Shown here in pieces: positions 1-11,690 of a stretch of 64,000 nucleotides of DNA (the first letter of the stretch is position 1; the number at the start of each line of letters is the position of its first letter). The DNA is taken from NCBI GenBank assembly GCA_015698045.1, contig BLAL01000357.1, forward strand, positions 372,001 through 436,000, read 5' to 3'. A program made the translations under genes and the position numbers. The notes under the pieces were generated by a model. The model was not told the DNA's origin. It saw only the letters and a list, made by a program, of their open reading frames with translations, and ran no database searches. This DNA is from Rhizophagus clarus (Eukaryota > Glomeromycota > Glomeromycetes > Glomerales > Glomeraceae).

Positions 1-1128
1 ACCATATGCTCGATTTGTATTTACCGAATTTATCATAATGTTTGGACTATTTAATATTCTTTAAATCATGTGATGATAATCATGTTGCATCACATGACGC
101 AGTTTTTTTTTAACATCCTATTAACAATATTACGTGCATAAAAATAAAATTAACCATTATAACGTCAACGACGTACCTCAAATTTATTAAATTTTTATAA
201 GGTTTAATGGGTCAATCACGTTATCATAGTTAATTAGAAAATTGTCTTATGCAATAAGTTATAAAGGAGTTTGTATTAAATATATTTGTGGACCTAAATT
301 TAGTACAGATAGTGTAACAAATTATCTAATATTTATTCCAAAGTTGATAAATTTTAAAAGTATGTCATATATTAAGTACGAAATTTTCTTTTTCTGACGG
401 AATGTGGTATAAAAGTCATTGACGATAATTACATCAAAATTTTTTATATAACTTATGGCAATTAAGTCTTATGACCAAGAGGTTCAAGAAAATATGATGA
501 TTTCATGATTCTAAAATAATAGTGATTTTATGTAGGAAAAAATAATTCAAATAGTTGATAATATCCAATATTGATCAATTAAGTAGCTGTCATGCTGATT
601 TATGTTAATATAGTTAATCAAATTTCCTTAATTTGCCGATATGTATATTGAAATTCTACTTTAGCAATTCCACATTTACAGTATTTTCGTCATTTAGTAA
701 TCAATGTTTGACTTCTTTTAACATCATTACATGTTTTATTGCTTTAACATTCAATGATTACAGCTTAAAGTACGTTTTACTAATAAAACATTTCAACTGA
801 CGTGTAGTTAACATGCAGCTTCAATATGTATGAAAAATTGCTAATTCCATTTTACAGAATTATTCATAATCAAATTATTCCAAACTTACTAAACTCAAAT
901 TCCTCGATCTGGTTCGATTTAATAAATTAGAATTTACAAACTAGGATCAGAATAAAAAGAATTAAATGGATTCGTTTTAATTAAATTCACTAATGTCAAT
1001 CAAATTTTGAATAACCGTAATTTCAAGTTATATGCGCATCACAATTATCACATGATGTTTGTGATATAATAGTCTGAGAACTATGGTAAATTACAAAATT
1101 TAGTCGAATCGAAACTATGGCGTTTGTT
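1..1128. other. AT-rich intergenic sequence, no gene seen
   Basis: No open frame of note on either strand and no recognisable repeat. The stretch is strongly AT-rich and ends just before a copy of the element found upstream of the F-box genes. Confidence 0.6.
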
Positions 1129-1160
1129 GTGAAACATTGTTTGTCGTCATCATACAGAAT
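1129..1160 (+). promoter_or_regulatory. Partial F-box upstream element
   Basis: GTGAAACATT followed by a CGTCATCAT.ACAGAA block matches the start of the element upstream of intact F-box genes at 28.9, 31.7, 48.9 and 60.6 kb, but the TATGGTCGCAC part is missing. It lies about 140 bases before the ATG of the F-box fragment at 1297. The regulatory role is inferred only from conservation and position. Confidence 0.4.
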
Positions 1161-1296
1161 TTTTTTTTTCGATGTTTCATTTGGAATTTGGATTCAACTT
1201 CGAAACTACTCCACTTTCAATATTACAGGAAATTTACTTTATTAAACATTTAATATAATTAAACAAATTATCATAAAGTGAACATTTTAGTAAAAA

Positions 1297-1460
1297 ATGT
1301 CAAACCTCAACAAGGATATTCTTTTCTTAATATTTGAAGAATTAAAAAGTAATTCAAAATCCCTCTTTTATGTCTAATGGTCAATAGACTTTGGTGTGAA
1401 ACTGTGATTCCAATTTTATGGAAGAATCCTTGGTGCTATGATATTAATTATAGTAACTAG
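1297..1460 (+). pseudogene. F-box protein 5' fragment
   Basis: Starts MSNLNKDILFLIFEELKS and matches the first ~50 residues of the intact F-box proteins downstream (N-terminal F-box up to the NPWCYDINYSN motif). One base is missing in the run before TCATGTCTAATGG, which breaks the frame after about 25 codons. The homology ends at about 1457, where unrelated AT-rich sequence begins with a TAG stop. The rest of the gene, about 1.3 kb, is absent. It is a decayed member of the same plus-strand family. Confidence 0.8.
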
Positions 1461-2317
1461 GGCTAGCTTCTATCATTTTTTGTTTTTTTTCCTGTTCCCT
1501 AGTGACACGGAACTAACTAATTTTGCCATTCAACGTTTTTTTATGAAAACCAATAAATGAAATAACCTGATTAATTACTTGTTACCGTGACATACGTACT
1601 TATGATCTTTACTAGTCCACTCTACCATTTTCAGTATATTTAAATAGAATCTTATTTTTAGGAAATTTATTTTTTTGAATAGATAAATTGGCATAATTAA
1701 TTTTTACTTATAGTAAGATGTCCAGAAAAAAAAAATTTCTGTAATACTATTCAAACTTTTGTGATACATAAAGTATAAATAAATCGCCATAATTAATTTT
1801 TACAATAGTAAAATGTCCAGAAAAAAAAAATTCTGTAATACATTTCAAAACTTATTGTGATACTCGCCATAATTAATTTTTAATGCCTCCCAAAAAATGC
1901 TCTGTCATACAAATTTCAGAGGGCCTAAATTGACGAGAGACTGACAGGTAATATGACCGACACGCTTGACCAGAAAAAAGCTGAATCATATAATTATATG
2001 TTTAGAAAAAATAATCACTATATTAACTTGTCTAATTTTTCATTTTATACACTTATTAAGATACAGATACTATAATGTAGAACAACGTCTGCCAAGAAAT
2101 TCACAATATAAAAGTGCATCTATCAGAATCGGTGACTTAGTTATAGATTCTGTTTTATAAATGATCTTACAGCTTGTACTATTTATTGTACGAATTTCAC
2201 TTTGTAATAAATAAATAAACAAACCCTGTATTCAGTTTAAATTTGCATTAATTTATTTCATTTACACATTTTCGTAATTAGTAAATTACATATCATAATA
2301 GAATTCAATAATTGATA
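1461..2317. other. Non-coding stretch replacing the F-box body
   Basis: Follows the abrupt end of F-box homology, so it may be an insertion or a deletion junction; I found no terminal repeats that define a mobile element. It holds a ~95-bp direct repeat. An open frame at 1966-2160 starts at TTG, has no family resemblance, and is not supported as a gene. Confidence 0.45.
1691..1885. repeat. Short direct repeat, two copies and a partial third
   Basis: The unit begins CATAATTAATTTTTAC, runs through AGTAAGATGTCCAG plus an A-run, TTCTGTAATAC and GTGATAC. Copies lie at about 1691-1766 and 1785-1862, and a third start (CGCCATAATTAATTTTTA) lies at 1865. Confidence 0.6.
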
Positions 2318-3179
2318 TCAGAATGTAAATTTGATTATTTCTTTTAGATAATTGACAATTTCTTTTAAATTGAATTTCATGGCTACAAAATAGAGATCAA
2401 ATATTTCGGATTTTTCATAATTTTCTAAGCAAATATTTCCAGAATACATATAGCTAGTGTGAAATAATGAATAAGCAAATATTAATTAAATATAACTAAG
2501 TTTAACATTTTTTTTTTTGAACTTAAAGTCATAAAATACTTACTTTAATAAGGTTTTAAAACATTGTGGTGAAACATCTGGTGTAGAAATTTCATATTCA
2601 CTTTATTAGTTGACAGAACTTCCCGAAAAAAAGAAGAGCGTGCATATAAAATCGTGGAATGCACTTCAAACACTAGTGTATCTGCTACTCGAATTTTTAG
2701 ATTACAACGTTGTTTTTGTTCATATAGTGTAGAATAATCATGAATCAATGTTTGGATAAATTGACATTGTGATTGAATCCGTTGATCATGTTGTCTTTGG
2801 GCCCATTGATATTCTTGAATTTGGGCTCGTTGATCTTGCTCTTGTATCTGTGAATAATATAAATTAAATTTGTTAGGATTTTACAAAATATTACTGTATA
2901 TATAAACTCTTTTAAGTTAACCTGTGAGGACAAATTAAAAAATTGTGTCACTTCAGCTAGATCCAAGGTACGTGCTAATCTTTCGGCCTTATTTCTTGCG
3001 TATTTAAACATATTATGGTCAGTTGATTTCTTTTCTAAATGACGGCAAAAAGCATTATGAATATTTGTAGCATCTTCAGTCGTATAATTTTCTTTTTCAA
3101 CCAAGTATTGCAAAAGCCCCGAAGTACTCCAATTTGTATAATTATTTGAATCCAAATAATTTCCTATATGAATTTCCAT
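2318..3179 (-). CDS. BTB/POZ-domain protein, three exons, one frameshift
   Basis: Three exons on the minus strand: 3179-2922, 2847-2544 and 2453-2318, with introns of 74 and 90 bases that have GT-AG ends (the second donor is GTAAGT). Exon 1 gives an 86-residue N-terminus of unknown family (YLDSNNYTNWSTSGLLQYL..., possibly a SAM-like fold, unproven). Exon 2 starts Q-rich, then shows the BTB core: LKIRVADTLVFEVHSTILYA and RSSFFREVLS. Exon 3 supplies the BTB C-terminus (YMYSGNICLE, FDLYFVAMKFNLKEIVNYL) and a TGA stop. Exon 2 lacks one base near 2602-2604: the frame after FREVLSTNK must shift to read ISTPDVSPQCFKTLL, which then splices correctly into exon 3. BTB proteins usually act as Cullin-3 adaptors. 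It is either a recent pseudogene or a base missed in an A-run. Confidence 0.7.
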
Positions 3180-5340
3180 GGCTATATCATAAAATGGAAA
3201 GTTAGTTTGACTCTAACAAATAGAAAAACATACGTAAAAATGCAAACAAAACTCAGATAAATATAATGCCCTAAAAGTCTAATGATTAGTTTAGCAGAAT
3301 GTGTCGAACATTACAAATAACTCATAGAAATCATTAAATCAAACCATGATGTTTAGCCAGTTATTACTAAGTTTGACTCTAGTTTAGTACTATGTTGAGC
3401 CATTAGTTTAGTGATGAGTGTTTAGTTATCACTAAGTTTGACTCTAGTTTAGTACTATGTTGAGTCATTAGTTTAGTAATGGAGTTGCTAAGTAGTTAAA
3501 CTTAATTCAAACACATGAGTGAAAAATAATGTATTAAACAACATTCACTAATCATTAGCTGTAAAGTTGCATTATATTTAATGATATATAAAGTTAAACA
3601 CTAAGTCTAACTTTAGTTGCAACATATTGTTTGCTAGTCAGTTAGCACTTGGTGGACTTTAAATATCAAAGCTTTTGACTGTATGTTATAAGGAAGGTAC
3701 GTAACCATCCCTCCTTCAGAATAGTAGACCTTATAGACAAAACAGAAAAACTTCCAAATAGTGTTTCACATATTAAGTAAAGATCTCTACTTGCCTTTAA
3801 CACTTAGAAATTTTTAGAGTAATTTCTTTGATGTAAATATATAAACTTATCAGAAAAAAAATAATATATAAAAGAAAAAATTGTTCAAAGAGTTTGATGA
3901 TTATTTTAAAAGAAAAAATTGTTTGAAGAGTTTGAAGAAAATTTTTAGGGGGATAGTTTATTTATATATTTATATTCTGATATCGAATTTGAGGTCATAG
4001 TGAAGAGCTTAACGCGTAGTTGTTATTACTTGACGCGTAATTACTTTAAAAATGTGAAAAGTTTATAAATAACAGTAAAGATTATTCTAAGCCACAATTA
4101 CACATGATAAGAATTTCTTGAATTGTATTACCTAATAATAAAAAATGTGTTTGTGTGCCAGGTTTTGTCGATCTTAATGTGATGTTTACCTGTCACTGAT
4201 CACGTAATGACGGTAACCATTTGAAATGGCACATTTTATTGATTATAACTCGTATATTGTTCTAATAACTTTTTCAACTAATCCAGTGGAACTGGACTTA
4301 AATATTCGTAATATTTTTTTTTATATGATTATATTTACTAATGGAAAGTACGATAAGCTGCCAGCATGATAGCGTTATGAATGAATAGAAGATATCTGTT
4401 CAAGTATTTTACTCTGTCAACCGTTTATCTTGTCTAATTGATGATATTTGATAGTTACAAAAAAATAAAGATACATGGACATAGTAGGAAACGGGTTGGC
4501 AAAAAGTTTGTAACCTTATACAAATTTATTAAAATGATTTTTGATAACAAACTTACACTATTTTTTCTAAATTGAGGAAATAATGGCTGTAAATGGTAGA
4601 GCGGTCAAGAATTTACTGAAGAAATATGATGATGCAATTAAGAAAGTAACGATTAGAATTTGAGTGGAATTATCAGCACTTCATCAATTGGAGTTATTAT
4701 ACTTTTTATAAGATGGCTGTTATAATGGGTTACAATGGATGCAATCAATTTATAATGTATTGTATATAATGTCATACTTTCTGTTTAATTGATAATATTG
4801 ACTTTTGTTTTGTTTGCTTCATGATGGTGAACTTTCAGAATACTCATATAGAGATAAAATAGCGAGTATTTGAATTCTTTCATAGAAAATATTTTCTGGA
4901 CATAAACAAGGTGATTGTACAAAAACGTTTAAGTCTCTGTCTATTTATGTCATAAATTTCAGTTAAGTTTATGAAAACTGTTTATTTTATAAATTGTTAT
5001 ACAATCATTCATAATTTGAATCTACTAATATAAGTCTTATTACTAACTAGGGGTGAAGTTGAAAATTCTGACCAAAAGGTTCAGAAAGATTCAAGCAGAT
5101 CACCAGGAGTGAGTACAACGTGACACTTTTGGATAGAATTTTTTTTGTATTAAGCCTGTTAATGATCCAACATGTGTATTAATATTATATGGAAAAAAAA
5201 ATGTAAAAAAGACAATCATGTTTCTCACTTTTGTTGGAATTCAATTTTTTGATTTTATTTTGTAATTGTAAATGTCCATTACATTGCTTCACTAACAATA
5301 ACTAATTTATTTATGTACTAGGAACACTTTATTAATATAT
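3180..5340. other. Intergenic, no gene seen
   Basis: AT-rich spacer upstream of the BTB gene. Apart from one tandem duplication at 3353-3482, I saw no coding, RNA or mobile-element signature. Confidence 0.5.
3353..3482. repeat. Tandem duplication of about 69 bp
   Basis: Two head-to-tail copies of a unit containing ACTAAGTTTGACTCTAGTTT, AGTACTATGTTGAG and CATTAGTTTAGT, at 3353-3417 and 3422-3482, with few mismatches. Confidence 0.8.
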
Positions 5341-6000
5341 AACTAGACTAGGTTGATGCGCGGCGACTGCGTCACCGCCAGAATATTAAAAATTTTTATG
5401 GGTTGCTAGGTTCTCATCCATAGTTCTTATCTGTATTAAAAAGAAATATTATACCGCGGCCACCTAATCACTATAACAAAAAACAAATTTAATTATAAAA
5501 AAATATATTAATAAAAGATGTAAGGATTTATTATAAAAATTGTTAATGAAAATATAATAATTTATTAACTTAATTAAAAATATTAAAAAAAACGGAATTA
5601 ACTTATTAATTAAAACTTAATTAGAAAATTGATTATAAAGAACGTAATGATTTATTAAAAAATTAAAAAGTGCAATGATTTATTATTAATTTTTGCATTA
5701 GTTGAATGGGAATTTGCTCATAATTTATTAAAAATAAGTTTAATTATTAAAAAAATATTAATAAAAAACGTAATAACTTATCAATTTAATATTAAAAAAT
5801 ATAAAAAAAAAACGTAATTATTTATCAAATAATATTTAACTTAATTAGAAAATTGTTAATAAAAACGTAATAATTTATCAAAAAATATTCAATTATTTAA
5901 AAATATTAATAAAAAGCGCAATGACCTATTAAAAAATATTTAGCTTAAAATTAAAAATGATAATAAAAAACGTAATATTTATTAAAAAGAGAATTACTAA
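5341..6000. repeat. AT-rich degenerate short repeats behind a GC-richer head
   Basis: A GC-richer head (GCGCGGCGACTGCGTCACCGCC, at 5357-5378) is followed at about 5480-5995 by many degenerate copies of a short unit like AAAAACGTAAT.ATTTATTAA. No open frame. It may be an old repeat or a decayed mobile element; I could not define its ends. Confidence 0.45.
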
Positions 6001-6007
6001 ACTTAAC

Positions 6008-6030
6008 CAGGGGGAAATTTCCTCCCCCTG
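6008..6030. other. Small perfect hairpin
   Basis: CAGGGGG and CCCCCTG form a 7-bp stem round a nine-base loop. It is the only G/C run in an AT-rich stretch. No gene adjoins it closely, so the function is unknown. Confidence 0.4.
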
Positions 6031-6940
6031 TGGCTTGTGTGGCACAGTCATAGAAAGCTCATGTTTTTTATGATAAGAATGATTAACTTAGCCTTCGAAA
6101 CGGATATGTCAGATTTTTCCTGCTGTTGATTCTTGTTTCGTTAACAGTGTTTAGAAATGGAATTTCTGGAAGTTCATTGGTTTTTCCATTTTTGCAGACG
6201 TATTTTATGGTGGCGAATTTTAAGATACTAGTGTTGACATAATTTAGCGAAATTGACCATTTCTTTTTTTTACTAGATCCTACCATTCATAATTCGTTTA
6301 GAATTATTGTTTTTTCGAGTACATGTGACGTATACATTTTTTACCCGTCCTTCTAAACAAAATCCACTACGTGGATCATTGGTAAGAAAACATATACAAA
6401 AAAATCTTCAACGCAACCAATAAGATGTTTCCTTTGAAAGGATAATTTCATTAGCTGATTTTTCCTGTATAATTTAGTGGAATGGGCTAATTCTTCGAAT
6501 TGCTAAAGTCAAGCCTTTTGTTTCTGAGGAACAAAGAAATCATTGATAGTTTATACTGTCATCAATAACATAGTAAATACCCTGTATAAATTTTCTTACT
6601 TCATTTGAAAATTCATATAGGTTTGTTTTTCGTAACTTTCACATACTTATTATAAAATTGAATTTTTATTCGAATGGTAAATGTAAACTACTATTTGTTG
6701 AAAAACTCCCATAAATAATGATCTTTTTGGATTTTGGTTTAATCTAAAAATTTTAAATAAAAAAAAAACTCAAACACTTCAACAATAACCTATCAGTCAA
6801 GCAAATATACCCAATTAGCTTAAATATAACCAGTTGCAGGTCCAGATGAAATTACTTGGAGAGAACGTTCAAAATTATCTTTTAAAATATTATAAAAGAA
6901 ATTAAGAATAATAATCAAATCGCTGAACTTTATAGTGATT
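6031..6940. other. Intergenic, no convincing gene
   Basis: A 67-codon minus-strand frame at 6083-6286 (starts MVGSSKKKKWSI) has no recognisable family, splice partner or promoter, and I do not call it a gene. The remainder is AT-rich. Confidence 0.4.
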
Positions 6941-8894
6941 CCCTATAAAAAAACTGGATACGTTTTTAATAAGATTTTTATGCGATTTTTTTCCTTAGAA
7001 ATAACGTATCACAATAGACCGTTGAAAAGATACGGAAAAATGCACAATTCCGTATCACTATAAATACGGTTTGGATACGGAATTTGCATGGAATTCATAT
7101 GGAATTTACATGATTTAATCACTGATTTACCATGAAATTTATATTATTGCTTATTAAATTTACTGTTTATATTACAATTTATTACAATTTATTACTAGAC
7201 TTATTTACATAAATTTAATTTTATTTATTAAATCAAAAAATAAAAAAATAAAATAAAACACAAATATATTATGAATAGTTAATTCCTATCAAACAAACCA
7301 AAACAAAAAGAAACATTAATACTATTTCTACTGATGTTTCTTTAGGAAATTTAATTTTTTTTAAGAAATCAAAAGTCTCCAGGAGCACTTAGTCCAAAGA
7401 AATAACCTATTCCTTCAAAATAAATGAAAAAAAATACTAGTACGTTTCTTTAACTCAATTAGACCAATGCTTCCCTATTGTACCTATAATTCTGGATTCG
7501 TCCAAGCCATCAGGAGTCAGACAACCCAAAAACAAAAAAAAAAAGAAATATAAGCTCCGCCTATATAGTACCTGCAATCATCCAAGTCTCCAAACGTCCG
7601 GTTCCTACTTGACTTACAAAAAAAAGTACTTCAAAATTGACCCGCAAAAAGAAAAAAGAAACCAAGCAGCCAAAAAAAAATCTGGTCTACAAAATAAAAG
7701 AATAAATATAAATAAAAAAGAAAGGATAGTGAGGTGGAAGTAAAAAAGTAAAATAAATAAAAAAAAATTTATTTTTTTGAAAAAGAAATAACGAAGTTAG
7801 GGAAGGAAATAAAAAAAGATTTTTAAAGGGATGACAAAGTTAGAAAAATAAAGCAGAAGGTAACTTACATAACCCGGCTTATAGGAACTTCTCTTTTTAA
7901 ATTAGAAACTCAGGAAATACCTGCACTAAATAAGGCTTTTTATTCACCAGTCCTGACAAACTTCGTGTCAGTAGTCACGGTTAGTCCATCTTTAACCTCT
8001 AACCTATGCTGCCAGAAGGGAGAAAATCCAGAAATAATTCAGTAAAAAAGGGGGCAAAAATAAAATTTTTTTTAAAAAGAAGAGGGGTAATGAATGGGAA
8101 TAAAAGAATTAAACCAAAAAAATTTTTTTTTTTTTAAAAGAGGGCAAAGAAGTTAGAAAAATAAAGGAAAAGAAGTTTTTAAAAGAAAAGTAGCAAGTGA
8201 GAATAAAAAGGGGGCAACAAATAAAAGAAAAAAGAGTTTTTTTTTAAAAAAAAAAAAAAAATAGTGAAATAAACAATCAGGGAGAGGAAGACAGGAAGAC
8301 AGGAAAGACAGAGGGTGGAAGATCAAAGCTAGGCTTATATAAACAAAAAACGTATCATAACAAATCACGTGTTCTCGTGTTATGACAAAATCATTATTTA
8401 AAAAAAACAAGTTCAAAAATTTTGTATACATTCCGTATATATTAATTTTTCCGCATACATTCCATATGCACCAATTTTTTAAAAAACATTTAAAAATGAA
8501 TTACGTATTAAATATACGCCCCTATGAAAAAAAAATATACTTAAAACATACTTATGCACTTTTAAAATATACTTAAAATATACTTAATATACTTAAAATG
8601 TACTTAAAATTTTTAAAATGTACTTAAATTATACCTAAAATTGCAATTTTAAGTATATTTTAAGTGTAAATTTTTGTACTTAAATTATACCTAAAATTGC
8701 AATTTTAAGTACATTTTAAAAATTTTAAGTGTATTTTAAGTACATTTTAAGCGTATTTTAAGATTTGAGTATATTTTTAGTATATTTTAGAGAAATTTTT
8801 TTTTATAGGGATGGAATTATTATACGGAATCAGTGAAAACGTATATCAAACGTTTATAAAACGTATCCTTTCCGTATACAGATTTCTTATAGGG
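6941..8894. mobile_element. Non-autonomous TIR DNA element, CCCTATAA ends
   Basis: Begins CCCTATAAAAAAACTGGATACG and ends with an imperfect inverted copy (CGTATCC...TTATAGGG). The 3-bp sequence ATT directly flanks both ends (6938-6940 and 8895-8897), as expected for a target duplication. Length 1954 bp. The interior has no transposase-like frame and is built of repeated TACGGA/TCCGTA words and a large AT palindrome at 8555-8790. It shares the CCCTATAAAAAA terminus and a 3-bp duplication with the element at 10626-16253, so the two probably belong to one family. The superfamily is not identified. Confidence 0.75.
8555..8790. repeat. Foldback palindrome inside the TIR element
   Basis: Many copies of TACTTAAAAT/TACTTAAATTATACC on the left are mirrored by GCAATTTTAAGTA/ATTTTAAGTGTATTTTAAG on the right, giving an imperfect inverted repeat of more than 200 bases. 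Confidence 0.65.
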
Positions 8895-9000
8895 ATTACT
8901 TACATTTAAATGCCTTTGTTACGTCATTAAAGAGAGAAACTTGGAGGCGTTTACGGTAGTTATTTTGTACTAGTGATAGAATCGACAATTTTGAAGACGA

Positions 9001-9180
9001 ATGCTTTGCAAAATTCAAAGAAAAAAAGGCAACATGTTCACTGATATTGAAGCTTATGATTTGAAAGTTTGGAAAGTTAATATTTCTAATAATAATAAGG
9101 AGAAATTTCGAACTAATCCTAAAAATGACGATAAAGATCGTATAAAAAATCTTCGAGGGATTATTAGTAATTATTAGGAA
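9001..9180 (+). pseudogene. Crinkler-type (CRN) N-terminal fragment
   Basis: One open frame of about 58 codons from ATG 9001 contains MFTDIEAYDLKVWKVNIS, which resembles the F..vDA..L.LWKV.I segment of the N-terminal domain of Crinkler proteins, a family with many members in Rhizophagus. It stops at TAG after LRGIISNY. The usual start of the domain and any C-terminal effector domain are absent, so this is a gene fragment. The family call rests on one motif. Confidence 0.5.
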
Positions 9181-9253
9181 GAACAGTCTTCTATCGATTC
9201 TACTCGTGTTATAATTGATTCACCCAACTTTAAAAATTGAGAACTAGGGAATT

Positions 9254-9330
9254 GAACGAACTGCGAGTCGAAGGTAATAGTAGAAGCTATTTATCATACT
9301 AGATTTTTCTTCCCAGATTTATTATTACAT
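9254..9330 (+). pseudogene. Left part of a host reading frame split by the Gypsy element
   Basis: An open frame ending VEAIYHTRFFFPDLLL runs to the outer edge of the left LTR. The matching right part starts at 24341. Removing the retrotransposon and one copy of its 4-bp target (ACAT/ACGT) joins the two without a frame change. See the right part for the possible family. Confidence 0.5.
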
Positions 9331-9776
9331 TGTTACTCTGGTCAGTTCGTCGATCAGGTAACTATGACTTGGAGACAGGGATGCAATAGATATGTCTTAA
9401 GTCCAATTAACAAGACACACTATTCACAAAGAAACAGTTTGTTTATAAGGTAAAAAGAGTTTATTTATTAATTATATGAACTTGTTATTATAACTTTGTT
9501 ATTACACTCTCTGATGTTTTTCAACTAAAAAGAAATTTCAGGATATTTATACAAAATAAAATATATTTAAAAATATAACAAATAAATCTAATATATCAAA
9601 TAAAACTAATAAATCAAATAAATAAAATAAATCAATTAAATCAAATAAATCAGATAAATCAAATAAAACTGATATATCAAATAAATCAGAAATATCAAAA
9701 ATAACAGGCTATGATGGCTTTGGCTTAGGCGGCTCTATATACTTTGTCACAATGTCACGTGATTACTACGCCAACA
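9331..9776 (-). repeat. 3' LTR of the Gypsy element
   Basis: 446 bp, TGTTACTCTGG...CGCCAACA in window orientation. It contains a block of AAATCAAATAA-type short repeats. It matches 23891-24336 except for seven transitions; in five of the seven this copy carries T where the other has C, or otherwise lies on the A/T side. Confidence 0.95.
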
Positions 9777-9792
9777 GTTCTTCCCTTCTTTA
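9777..9792 (-). other. Polypurine tract of the Gypsy element
   Basis: On the coding (minus) strand the bases directly before the 3' LTR read TAAAGAAGGGAAGAAC, nearly all purine. This is the expected plus-strand primer site of an LTR element. Confidence 0.75.
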
Positions 9793-11142
9793 GTTTGAAC
9801 TCCGTTGAAAACTCTTTTCTTTTTACCACACTACACATCCAACCCGCTAGTACATGGGGGTCACTCGTGATATACCAAGCTAAGAGGCCCCCGAAGGGAA
9901 TTCGTGCTAAAGCCCAAAATTAGCGAGGCATAGAAGCTGATCATTTTGGCCAGGAATGACCAAGTACGTGTGACAGCAATTTTGTGTTGATGATGGACTC
10001 ATATTTATACCAATTTTTGAATTTGTTAGAATTATGGGATTGGAAATTAGTGGAAAAGAGTTGGAGAATTCTGATAAAATTCGGTTTGATTTTTGGTGGT
10101 AATTTCTGGGAAGTTTCATCATTTAAATTTTCATCAATATCGCACTATCTCAAAATCATCTTCATCTTTTTTTCTTCATTAATTTTCAATATGACTCGCA
10201 CTGACACCAATGTTGCTCGTCTAAAACTTCGCAGTTCGCGCGCCTCTCGAGGCCAAAATAATAAAAAAAAACATAATAAACCAAGTAAGGCCGTTAGAAG
10301 AAGGCATTTTTGAAGAAAAGGCATTGATAAGCCTCAAAAAAGTGAAGACTTGGCTCAACAAGCTTTAGAAGTTGCTGGAGAGCTTTTTGTAACGAAAGAA
10401 GAAGAAGTAGAGAAATTACAACAAGAAATAAATCAGAAAAATGGGGAACTTGGCCATTATAAGGAGTTAGCAGGGTTTAATAGAGATTTACGAGAACAAG
10501 TATTTTCATTAACTAAGGATAAGGAGCGGTATAGGAGGGAAAGGAAAGGTTGGAAGGTACGACATGAGAGGGAACATAAAAGGGCTAATGAGGCAAAAGA
10601 AACTATTTCCAATTATGAAACATATCCCTATAAAAAATAAATGTCCGGAAAATGTTATCAAAAATGTCTGGAAAATGTCCGGAATAAATCTGATGTGTCT
10701 GGAAAATGTCCACTTTTTTGGTACATGTCTGACACACTTCTGATACTTAAAATTTTGACATGTCCTAACTTTGTCCAGAATTCGTCCAGTATTTGTTCGG
10801 TATAAAATTTTGGACAAATTCTGGACAGTTAAACCTGGACAAATTCTGGACATAGTAAAAAAACCAGATAGACAAATTCCGGACATGAAAAAGTTCAGGA
10901 CAAATTCTGGATACTATTTCCAAAAAAGGATAAATTAATTTTGTAAAAAAATGCAAAAATCACAAAACTGACATTCAAAATCTTTTCTGTCGTACTAATT
11001 AAAATTGCAGAGCAGGCAAAAATACTATATATCTATGATATAAAAATTTTGGGTTAAGGAATAATGATGATCATCTATCCATTGATCATCTTTTGTGGCA
11101 AAATTTTACGAAAATACATTTCTGGACAATTTCAGGACAAAT

Positions 11143-11690
11143 TCTATGGCGTACCGTAGAAGTCAAAAGGTTGTTGTAAAAACAACAAGTTAGTTGTTGT
11201 AAATCAACAAGTAAGTTGTTATAAATTAATAAGTTACTTGTTGATTTACAACAACTAACTTGTTGTATTGATCGACATAGCGAGGTAACAAGTAACTTGT
11301 TGCTTTTTATGTCGATCACATTTTGATTTCCATTTATGGAAAATGATCCATATATATATCGGATTACCGATTAACTGGGTTATTCGATTATATCACTTCA
11401 CTCCCGTCAAAAGATTAAATAAAATATAATAGAGTAGAATAAAGCAAAATAAAACTAAAAAGAGAAATTTTAACTTCTTATTATAATTACAATATTTAAC
11501 ATTACAATGAGATAAAAAAAAAAAATTTTCTTTTTGAATTTCATTAATTTTATTATATTTTATTTTATTTTTTCATTTTTTTATTAATATTAACGTGAAA
11601 ATTGGATAGTTGTAGTAATATGAAAAAAAATTATTTCATTATATTATCATTATATGACTTTTAAGGAGATAATAATTAGAAATATGCGCT
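11143..11690. repeat. Left inverted arm of the foldback element
   Basis: From TATGGCGTACCGTAGAAGTC onward this is the inverted copy of 15560-16122, including a patch of nested AACAAGTTAGTTGTTG palindromes at about 11165-11275. The same 58-residue conceptual peptide appears from both arms in opposite orientation, so neither frame is a gene. Confidence 0.85.

Noticed and set aside
1461-2160. A transposon inserted in the F-box fragment
   Set aside because: No terminal repeats or target duplication found, and the missing F-box body does not resume on the far side.
8153-8431. 92-codon minus-strand frame, F/L/K-rich
   Set aside because: It consists of A-run and T-run translation inside the TIR element.
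11086-11319. A conserved 77-residue protein, also seen at 15942-16142
   Set aside because: The same peptide comes from the two inverted arms of one transposon; the identity reflects the repeat and not gene conservation.
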